Origin: Anaerolineaceae bacterium
Lineage (GTDB): Bacteria > Chloroflexota > Anaerolineae > JAAYZQ01
NCBI GenBank assembly: GCA_012514775.1
Contig: JAAYZQ010000359.1
Location: 1 to 7,169 of the forward strand
Direction of reading: 5' to 3'
DNA length: 7,169 nt
Shown: positions 1-4,887 of the stretch, piece by piece
Layout: each line of letters begins with the position of its first letter
Position numbering within the stretch: the stretch's first letter is position 1
Program-made: the position numbers and the translations under genes
Notes under the pieces: generated by a model
Seen by the model: only the letters and a program-made list of their open reading frames with translations
What the model was told of the DNA's origin: nothing
The model's database searches: none

Positions 1-1237
1 CCGCCCACAACTGCACGCCATCCCGGGCGCTGGCCGTCGCCAGGAGAAGCGCGCCTTCGGGTGAGGCGGCGGGGTCAAAGGCCACGCGAACCACCCCGGC
101 CGTGTGTCCGGCCACCGTCGCCCGCTGCGCTCCCGCGGCCGGGTCCCAGACGCGCACCGCGCCGTCGGGCGAGCCGGCGGCCAGGAGGCGGCCGTCCGCG
201 CTCCAGGCCAGGGTGCTCACGGCGCCGCCATTCTCGAGGCTGGCCAGCAATGCCCCGCCGGCCGTTTCCCAGGCGACGAGGGTCGAGATGGCCGCCCCGG
301 CCAGAAGGCGCCCGTCGAGGCTGAAGGCCAGTTCCTGGAGGCCGCCCGGCGCGTCCCTCCACTCGCCCTCCAGGGGCAGAGGCTGCCCGCTTGCCGCATC
401 CCAGAGGGCCAGGGTGGGCACTTCTGGCGCGCGCCAGTCCGCCTGCCTGCTGGTGGCCAGGACGCGGCCGTCGGGGCTGAAGGCCAGCCCGGAGACGGCG
501 GTGGCAAAGCCGTCGAGGCGATAGAGCAGCCGCCCTGTGTCCGCACGGCTGTCCAGCAGGCTCGAAAGCTCCAGCACGTCGACGCTGTCCCGGTATTCGC
601 CGTCCACCAGCGCAGACCGCAGGACGGCCAGCGTCTCGCCGCCGGCGCCCCAGGCCACCTTCTTGATCCCTCCCGCCGGCTCTGGCAAAGGCAGCATCTG
701 CCCGCCGGCCACGTCCCATAGCTGCACGCCCCCCTCGGCGATGAGCGCCACGTGGCGGCCATCGGGGGTGGGGGCCAGCCCGGCCTTCCAGCCATAGGCG
801 GGAAAGAAGAAAAGCTCGTCCAGGGTGGCAGCGTCGTGCAGGCTGAGCCCGGCATAGTGGGCGACGAGGATGCCCTGGCCGCCGGGCAGCCAGGCAGCGT
901 CCTGCAGCGCCCCTCTGCCCAGCCGGGCCAGGAGCGCCACCCGGCCGGCGTTTTCCGGGCCCATGGACGGCCCCGCGGCCGGTGCCTCCGTGGCCGGCGG
1001 TGAGGGTGGGGTTCCAGCGGTGGGCGGGGGAGAGCCCGAGGTTGGCGCCGGAACACTGCTCGCCGGCAGCGCCGTCGGCGGAATGGCGGTTGCGGTGGAC
1101 TCTGGCGCCGCCTCGACGGCCGGCGCCGTGGCCGTCACGTTGGCCGGGGCCGTGTCCGCGGGCCCGGGCCCGCAGGAGGCGACCAGCAAAACGGCAAGCA
1201 GGACCGTTGCCAGAGAGCGAACCCTTCCGGGGCCCAT
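1..1237 (-). CDS. WD40-repeat lipoprotein, partial (C-terminus beyond left edge)
   Basis: The reading frame stays open for 412 codons from an ATG at 1237 down to the window edge, so the C-terminus is missing. Residues 1-22 form a lipoprotein signal peptide: a short basic start (R5, R7), a hydrophobic core and a lipobox LVASC with the acceptor at Cys22. Residues 23-92 are a low-complexity Pro/Thr/Ala/Ser linker. From about 100 the chain is beta-propeller-like, with recurrent WD40 signatures: VQLWD (171-175), LAFSPDGRVLA (251-261), LALWD (276-280), LAFSLDGRLLA (303-313), LAWSADGRLLA (343-353), VRVWD (361-365), AGHTAGVVRVAF (376-387) and VQLW (408-411). The start is supported by a GGGAGGA Shine-Dalgarno at 1242-1248 and by the signal peptide. 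WD40 propellers are usually protein-interaction scaffolds, so a role as a surface-anchored scaffold is inference. No catalytic domain is visible in the part present. It appears to be transcribed separately from the leftward pair upstream. Confidence 0.9.
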   Translation of the reverse strand, partial: MGPGRVRSLATVLLAVLLVASCGPGPADTAPANVTATAPAVEAAPESTATAIPPTALPASSVPAPTSGSPPPTAGTPPSPPATEAPAAGPSMGPENAGRVALLARLGRGALQDAAWLPGGQGILVAHYAGLSLHDAATLDELFFFPAYGWKAGLAPTPDGRHVALIAEGGVQLWDVAGGQMLPLPEPAGGIKKVAWGAGGETLAVLRSALVDGEYRDSVDVLELSSLLDSRADTGRLLYRLDGFATAVSGLAFSPDGRVLATSRQADWRAPEVPTLALWDAASGQPLPLEGEWRDAPGGLQELAFSLDGRLLAGAAISTLVAWETAGGALLASLENGGAVSTLAWSADGRLLAAGSPDGAVRVWDPAAGAQRATVAGHTAGVVRVAFDPAASPEGALLLATASARDGVQLWA

Positions 1238-1270
1238 GGCTTCCTCCCATCGCGCAGTGTACCAGCCATG

Positions 1271-1307
1271 CAGTGCCGTCGTGCCCGGGCCCGCCCCGGG
1301 AGCACTG
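1271..1307 (-). promoter_or_regulatory. Leader hairpin upstream of the WD40 lipoprotein
   Basis: CAGTGC (1271-1276) pairs perfectly with GCACTG (1302-1307). Inside it, CCCGGG (1284-1289) pairs with CCCGGG (1295-1300) across a 5-nt loop. If the promoter at 1330-1359 is right, this structure lies in the 5' leader, about 34 nt before the start codon. There is no T-run on either side, so it does not look like an intrinsic terminator. Its function is unknown. Confidence 0.35.
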
Positions 1308-1329
1308 AAGGATGGGCGACCACGACCCC

Positions 1330-1359
1330 ATTGTACACCGGCTTGGCCCTGCACGCCAA
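1330..1359 (-). promoter_or_regulatory. Putative sigma-70-type promoter for the WD40 lipoprotein
   Basis: On the minus strand, TTGGCG (1354-1359) is followed after 18 bp by TACAAT (1330-1335). The -35 box matches 4 of 6 consensus bases and the -10 box 5 of 6. A start near 1323 would leave a leader of about 86 nt before the ATG at 1237. No equally good alternative was seen by eye in this gap. Confidence 0.45.
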
Positions 1360-1424
1360 TTCGCCGCGAGCCGCTTTCCGCTCGTCCGCTCCGCTCGGAT
1401 CGCCAGAGCGGCATCCAAACGTAG

Positions 1425-1446
1425 GGGCGAACCCTTGCGGTCGCCC
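1425..1446 (-). terminator. Hairpin downstream of the DUF1801 gene, possible weak terminator
   Basis: GGGCGA (1425-1430) pairs with TCGCCC (1441-1446). The stem can continue with CC/GG after a one-base bulge, leaving a 5-nt loop. On the minus strand it lies about 55 bp past the DUF1801 stop codon and is followed by CTACGTTTGG, a poor T-tail. It could end the lipoprotein/DUF1801 transcript, or simply be the end of the adjacent repeat element. The right arm overlaps the first tandem unit. Confidence 0.25.
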
Positions 1447-1494
1447 TGACTTGCGGTCGCCCGACTTGTGGTCGCCCTGACCTGTGGTCACGGC
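1434..1494. repeat. Four tandem 14-16-bp units
   Basis: Direct repeats of the pattern CTTGYGGTCGCCCTGA lie at 1434-1449, 1450-1464 (one base shorter), 1465-1480 and 1481-1494 (degenerate end unit CCTGTGGTCACGGC). They are preceded by GTAGGGGCGA (1421-1430), which contains the complement of the repeat's TCGCCC core. The block fills the space between the DUF1801 stop and the WD40 promoter. From memory, similar GTAGGGGCGA/TCGCCC blocks are dispersed in intergenic DNA of Chloroflexota and some other bacteria. That part is not shown by this window. Confidence 0.75.
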
Positions 1495-1500
1495 CTATTC

Positions 1501-1929
1501 TCAGCCCCTTGCCGCCGTGTCCATCCGCCTCGCCTCCTCGACGGACTGGCGGATCAGCTCCCGCAGCGTGTTCAGGTCCACGTCCTGCAGCTTGTTGATG
1601 TACAGACATCCCTTGCCGGTCTTGTGCTTGCCAAGCCTGCCCAGAAGCTCCCTATACTCGTCCAGGCCACCCGTGAGATAGAGCGTCAGGTTCTGCTTCC
1701 GCGGGGAAAAGCCGGCCACGATCGTGTCCCCTTCGCGGCCGCTCTGGTACTTGTAGTGATAGCTGCCAAAGCCGACGATGCTTGGGCCCCACATCCTCGG
1801 CTCCTCGCCGGTCACCTCGCGCATCATCTCCAGGAGGGCAAAGCCATCCTCGCGTCGCCGGTCGTTGTCGACGCTGCCCAGGAATTCCTGTACGCTTGCA
1901 TCCGTCGGTTTCGTCTTCGGTTCGGTCAT
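1501..1929 (-). CDS. DUF1801 domain-containing protein (YdhG-like fold)
   Basis: This is a 142-residue soluble protein with no signal peptide or membrane segment. Nearly the whole chain matches my memory of the DUF1801 family. The diagnostic block is MWGPSIVGFGSYHYKY (46-61), followed by GFSPRKQNLTLYL (73-85) and LGKHKTGKGCLYINKL (99-114), then a C-terminal helix. Proteins of this size are usual for the family. The biochemical role is not established; some relatives (Bacillus YdhG/Fra) are described as iron chaperones, but that should not be transferred to this protein without evidence. The ATG at 1929 has a GAGGAG Shine-Dalgarno at 1934-1939. It begins 39 bp after the stop of the lipoprotein gene on the same strand, with no terminator between, so the two are probably co-transcribed. 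By eye the gene is somewhat less GC-rich than its neighbours. Confidence 0.88.
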   Translation of the reverse strand: MTEPKTKPTDASVQEFLGSVDNDRRREDGFALLEMMREVTGEEPRMWGPSIVGFGSYHYKYQSGREGDTIVAGFSPRKQNLTLYLTGGLDEYRELLGRLGKHKTGKGCLYINKLQDVDLNTLRELIRQSVEEARRMDTAARG

Positions 1930-1968
1930 CTTGCTCCTCGCAACCTCAATTGCCCGGAGCGCTCGTTC

Positions 1969-2715
1969 CTATGGCTCCAGGCGGCCGGTCACCGACAGCT
2001 CGCCCTCGGTCACCGTGACGTCGCTGACGGACGCATAGTCCTGGCCCATCACCAGCAGCGCGTCCACGTTGGTGACGAGCTGGTTGGCCAGCCAGGTGGG
2101 CAAGGGCACCGGCCCGATGCTGCCCTCGACAAAGGTCAGGAACACCCTGTCGCCTTCGGGCCGGGGCACGGCGACGATGCGCACGGGCTGCTGAAAGCCC
2201 AGCAGGTCGACCCGGCCGGTGACGACCATCTCGCCGTCACCCTCGAAGCGGACCCTGGGCTCGACGATCCGCGACCAGAACTCCAGGTCGGGCAGCTCCA
2301 CGTCGGGCACGTCGCCCTCGGCCCGCAGCATGGCCAGCAGCTCGGGCAGCTCCTCGGCGCCCTCCGGCAGGGTGGCAGGGTCCATCTGCTCCACGTCCGA
2401 CAGGCTATCGGCGCCCTGGGCCGCCGCCACGCGCGCCACCCGCGAGGCCAGGTCCAGGAAGGAGCTGACCTCCTCCTGGGTCACGGCCAGGGTCACTTCA
2501 TCGCCGCCGGCGCCCTCCTCGCCCGTCGCCACCACCTTTTCCACAAAAGTACGCGCCGCCTCGGGCGACGTCTCGATGGCCGGCTCGGGCTGCCCGTTGC
2601 CGCCCACCGCGCCGCCGTCGCAGCCGGCCATGACGAACACGGCCAGGATGGCCACCAGCGGCAGAACAAGAAACCGGAAAGCGGACGCTTCCCGGCCCAT
2701 CCTCCATGATTTCAT
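1969..2715 (-). CDS. Predicted lipoprotein of unknown function (possible YpmS/LmeA-like C-terminal domain)
   Basis: The protein has 248 residues. A basic N-terminus and hydrophobic helix (about 14-30) end in the lipobox VMAGC with the acceptor at Cys32. A Gly/Pro-rich linker (33-50), a helical stretch with TQEEVSSFLDLASRVA (79-94), and an acidic spacer (about 105-145) follow. From 150 on, alternating beta-strands include VRFEGDGEMVVTGRVDLLG (155-173), GSIGPVPLPTWLANQL (198-213) and VTVTEGELSVTGRL (233-246). That layout (membrane anchor, helix, beta-rich ligand-binding-like half with a PLP motif) recalls YpmS/DUF2140 and LmeA/DUF2993 proteins, but I rate this as a fold-level guess only. I chose the ATG at 2715 because GGAGG (2721-2725) sits 5 nt before it. 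The GTG at 2721, two codons upstream, overlaps that Shine-Dalgarno and is unlikely. It is the first gene of a pair with the DUF1801 protein. Confidence 0.85.
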   Translation of the reverse strand: MKSWRMGREASAFRFLVLPLVAILAVFVMAGCDGGAVGGNGQPEPAIETSPEAARTFVEKVVATGEEGAGGDEVTLAVTQEEVSSFLDLASRVARVAAAQGADSLSDVEQMDPATLPEGAEELPELLAMLRAEGDVPDVELPDLEFWSRIVEPRVRFEGDGEMVVTGRVDLLGFQQPVRIVAVPRPEGDRVFLTFVEGSIGPVPLPTWLANQLVTNVDALLVMGQDYASVSDVTVTEGELSVTGRLEP

Positions 2716-2729
2716 ATTCACCTCCAGGG

Positions 2730-2752
2730 CCCGATCCTAGCATAGGATCGGG
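2730..2752. promoter_or_regulatory. Perfect 10-bp inverted repeat over the -10 box (candidate operator)
   Basis: CCCGATCCTA (2730-2739) and TAGGATCGGG (2743-2752) are exact reverse complements around a 3-bp centre. One arm contains the TAGGAT -10 box and the other fills part of the -35/-10 spacer. With a start near 2727 the dyad would not be transcribed, so it fits a repressor operator better than an RNA hairpin. The binding protein is unknown. Confidence 0.5.
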
Positions 2753-2762
2753 GATTTGTCAA
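2734..2762 (-). promoter_or_regulatory. Promoter of the lipoprotein/DUF1801 pair
   Basis: On the minus strand, a perfect TTGACA (2757-2762) is separated by exactly 17 bp from TAGGAT (2734-2739). The bases TGC immediately upstream of the -10 box form an extended -10 (TGn). Transcription would start near 2727, directly before the GGAGG at 2721-2725, giving a very short leader of about 12 nt. Confidence 0.72.
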
Positions 2763-2891
2763 TGTATCTTATTATTTATGTAAATATCAAACGCGGTCAA
2801 TGCCAGGTGCGGCGGCTATTTCACCGGCTGGGACCAGGTCCTCAGCAAGTACATCGACCGGGCGCGGCAACCCGCCGTATGACTTATCTCA

Positions 2892-2920
2892 TGGACGAGC
2901 CGCGCGCCCCGTGGTATGCT
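2892..2920 (+). promoter_or_regulatory. Putative promoter for the histidine-containing membrane protein
   Basis: TGGACG (2892-2897, 4 of 6 consensus) is followed after 17 bp by TATGCT (2915-2920). TGG just upstream of the -10 box makes it an extended -10. A start near 2927 gives a leader of about 57 nt to the ATG at 2984. The AT-rich patch at 2754-2790 further upstream holds weaker alternatives such as TTGTCA (2756-2761). Confidence 0.45.
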
Positions 2921-2983
2921 GCCGGGGAAGGCGCCGTGAGGGCGGCCCTGGCAGAGTGAGAGAAGGGACGTGAGGTGGACGGC

Positions 2984-4264
2984 ATGGCGAGCGACGAGCA
3001 GAGAGCGGGCGTGCCGGGCAGGCGGCTGTGGCTCCTGGCCCTGGGGGCGTTTGTCCTGGCCGGCTCGACGGGCGTGCTGCTGCGGGCGGGGATGCTCCAC
3101 GGCTTCCCGGGCGGGCTCCAATTCACCAACGTGCGCCACGCCCACTCGCACCTGATGTACTTTGCCTGGGCCACGCCGGCCCTCATGCTCCTCATCGCCG
3201 CCTGGCTGCCGGGCCAGACGGGCCGCCCGGCCGGGCATGGGTTTTCCTGGACGGCCGGGGCGGCCATCCTCCTGGGGCTGCTGTCCTATCCGCCGTTTCT
3301 ACTGGCGGGCTACGGCCGGCTGGCCATCGCCGGGCGGGAGCTGCCCCTGTCGGGCATGATCTCGGGCGCCGAGATGCTGCCCTGGCTGGCCTTTGCCCTG
3401 CTCTACCTCCGCGCCCGTCGCGGGGTGCGCGGCGGCCAGCCGCTGCGCCTGTGGGACCTGGCCATCCTGTTCCAGCTCCTGGCCGCCGGTGGCGCGGGCC
3501 TGCGCTCCGGCCTGGCCGTGGCGGGGGCGCGCGATCCCTTCTGGACGGCCGCCGGCGTCCACTTTTTCCTGGACCTCTTTTCCGACGGCTGGTTCGTCCT
3601 GGCGCTGCTGGGCCTGCTGCACGCCGTCTATCCGGGGCCTGCCTCGCGGCCGGCGGCGTGGGGCACGCGGCTGCTGGCCGTGGGGGTGCCGGTGCTCTTC
3701 TTGCTCAAGATGCCGCCCGCGCTGGTGCCCGGGCCGCTGCGCCTCGTCGGCAGCCTGGGGGGCGTCGCGGTGACGGCCGGGCTGTCGCTGCACCTGGCCG
3801 CGCTGTGGCCGCGGCTGCCCGCCTGCTGGCGGCTGCCGCTGGCGTTCCTGGGGCTGGTGATGGCCGGCACGGCCGGGCTGGTGCTGCCCCCCGTCGCCGG
3901 CTGGGCGCAGGCCGCCGGGCTGCGCGTGTCCTTTCTCCACTGGCAGCTCCTGGGGTTCGCCAGCCTGGGCCTGCTTCTCCTGGGGAACCGCACCTGGGGG
4001 ACGGCGTGGCGGGCCATGGCGCCGGCCGTCGTCCTGCTGGTCGCCTCGCTCCTGCCCCTGACCGGCCTGTGGCCGGCCGCCTGGTCCGGGCGCTGGACCC
4101 TGGCCTTGGCTGCCTGGGCCGCCCTGGCGCCGGTGCTGGCCGCCCTGGCCATCGTCGCCGGCTCGATTACAGCTCTTCGGCGATGGCAACCAGGCGATGT
4201 GCCTGGAGGAGCACGATCAGCCCCTCCTCGGTCCGGATCAAACCCTGCTTCTGAAACTTGCTGA
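2984..4264 (+). CDS. Polytopic membrane protein with intramembrane histidines, function unassigned
   Basis: The protein has 426 residues and is very hydrophobic, with roughly 11-12 membrane segments from residue 15 to about 393. Histidines fall in or beside helices: RHAHSHLMYF (51-60), GVHFFLDLFSDGWFVL (191-206) and SFLHWQLLGFASLGL (316-330). A His-rich start of helix 2 and later His positions recall haem-copper oxidase subunit I-like or NnrS-like membrane proteins, and uncharacterised homologues with HAHSHL and FLHW motifs are, from memory, found in several phyla. Haem or metal binding is inference and no enzyme name is justified. The ATG at 2984 has GAGGTGG (2972-2978) at 5-nt spacing; a GTG at 2975 with AAGGGA upstream is a real alternative, adding three residues. 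The last ~33 codons lie antisense to the end of the Crp/Fnr gene and are hydrophilic and low-complexity, unlike the rest. Confidence 0.85.
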   Translation: MASDEQRAGVPGRRLWLLALGAFVLAGSTGVLLRAGMLHGFPGGLQFTNVRHAHSHLMYFAWATPALMLLIAAWLPGQTGRPAGHGFSWTAGAAILLGLLSYPPFLLAGYGRLAIAGRELPLSGMISGAEMLPWLAFALLYLRARRGVRGGQPLRLWDLAILFQLLAAGGAGLRSGLAVAGARDPFWTAAGVHFFLDLFSDGWFVLALLGLLHAVYPGPASRPAAWGTRLLAVGVPVLFLLKMPPALVPGPLRLVGSLGGVAVTAGLSLHLAALWPRLPACWRLPLAFLGLVMAGTAGLVLPPVAGWAQAAGLRVSFLHWQLLGFASLGLLLLGNRTWGTAWRAMAPAVVLLVASLLPLTGLWPAAWSGRWTLALAAWAALAPVLAALAIVAGSITALRRWQPGDVPGGARSAPPRSGSNPASETC

Positions 4265-4871
4265 GGGTGCGGATGGCCGTCTCGATGACCGTGCCGGCCA
4301 TGTCGGCAATGTCCTGGCGGGTGAGGGGCACCGTGATGCGGATCGTGCCGTCGGGCAGGCGCTCGCCGGCCGTGTTGGCCATGCGCAGCAGCACGCGGGC
4401 CACCCGCCGCTCCACCTTTTCCACGGCCATGCTGCGGATGGTCTCGTGGGCGCGCTGCAACCGCCGCCCCAGCTCCACGATGAGGGCCCAGGCCAGCTCC
4501 GGATGGCGCTGCACCAGGGCCACGTACTCCGCACGGCGCATGCTGGCGGTGACGGCCGGCTCCAGGGCCTGGGCCGTGGCCGGGTAGGTGTCGGCCACCA
4601 GGACCCCCACCTCGCCCACGATCTGCCCCGGCCCGAAGGTGGCCAGGATCGTCTCCCGGCCGCTCTCCGAATGCTTGATCATCTTGACCCGGCCGCTGAC
4701 CAGCAGGATCAGCCACTCGGCCGGCTCGCCCTCGAAAAAGATGTAATCGTCGCGCTCCCAGGCACGGCGCACGAGCTGCGGCTCCAGCCTGGCCCGCTCG
4801 CCGGGCGCCAGGGCGGCAAAGAGCGGGCTCTGGCCCAACATCGCCTGCACGTCATCCATCTGTGGTCTCAC
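4167..4871 (-). CDS. Crp/Fnr-family transcriptional regulator
   Basis: The protein has 234 residues, typical of the family. Residues ~15-125 form a cyclic-nucleotide-binding-type beta-roll, with phosphate-binding-cassette region GEVGVL (86-91) and TYPATA (95-100). A long dimer helix (~125-160) leads to a winged helix-turn-helix, LTRQDIADMAGTVIETAIRTL (183-203), with the recognition helix around 194-206. The E. coli CRP cAMP-contact Arg-Ser pair is replaced by Pro-Ala, so cAMP binding is doubtful. There is no cysteine at all, which excludes an FNR-type Fe-S cluster. The effector is therefore unknown. I chose the GTG at 4871 because GGGGAGG (4879-4885) lies 7 nt before it; the ATG at 4859 is a weaker option. 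It starts 16 bp after the antiporter's stop, so the two form an operon and it may control that operon or envelope/redox genes nearby. The 3' end overlaps the convergent membrane-protein gene by 98 bp. Confidence 0.93.
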   Translation of the reverse strand: MRPQMDDVQAMLGQSPLFAALAPGERARLEPQLVRRAWERDDYIFFEGEPAEWLILLVSGRVKMIKHSESGRETILATFGPGQIVGEVGVLVADTYPATAQALEPAVTASMRRAEYVALVQRHPELAWALIVELGRRLQRAHETIRSMAVEKVERRVARVLLRMANTAGERLPDGTIRITVPLTRQDIADMAGTVIETAIRTLSKFQKQGLIRTEEGLIVLLQAHRLVAIAEEL

Positions 4872-4887
4872 CTTCGAGCCTCCCCGC

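Noticed and set aside
75..1418. Long leftward open frame of 447 codons over the WD40 gene
   Set aside because: It is an out-of-frame shadow caused by high GC content. Its translation is Arg/Gly/Pro/Ala-rich without domains, while the frame starting at 1237 gives a signal peptide and WD40 repeats.
1135..1491. Leftward 118-codon open frame through the tandem repeat
   Set aside because: Its N-terminus (GDHKSGDRKSGRPQGFAPTF) is a translation of the intergenic repeat, and the rest is out of frame with the WD40 protein.
1421..1494. Possible CRISPR array
   Set aside because: The units are 14-16 bp and directly abutting, with no spacers and no cas genes nearby.
1468..2709. Rightward open frame of 413 codons over the lipoprotein and DUF1801 genes
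   Set aside because: It is antisense to two well-supported genes, His/Gln/Gly-rich and without a recognisable domain.
2831..2841. Short inverted repeat GGACC-A-GGTCC
   Set aside because: Five-base arms are expected by chance in GC-rich DNA, and it has no clear relation to either promoter.
2756..2959. Rightward 67-codon open frame ahead of the membrane protein
   Set aside because: It has no convincing ribosome-binding site or domain, changes composition abruptly after the AT-rich patch, and overlaps both predicted promoters.
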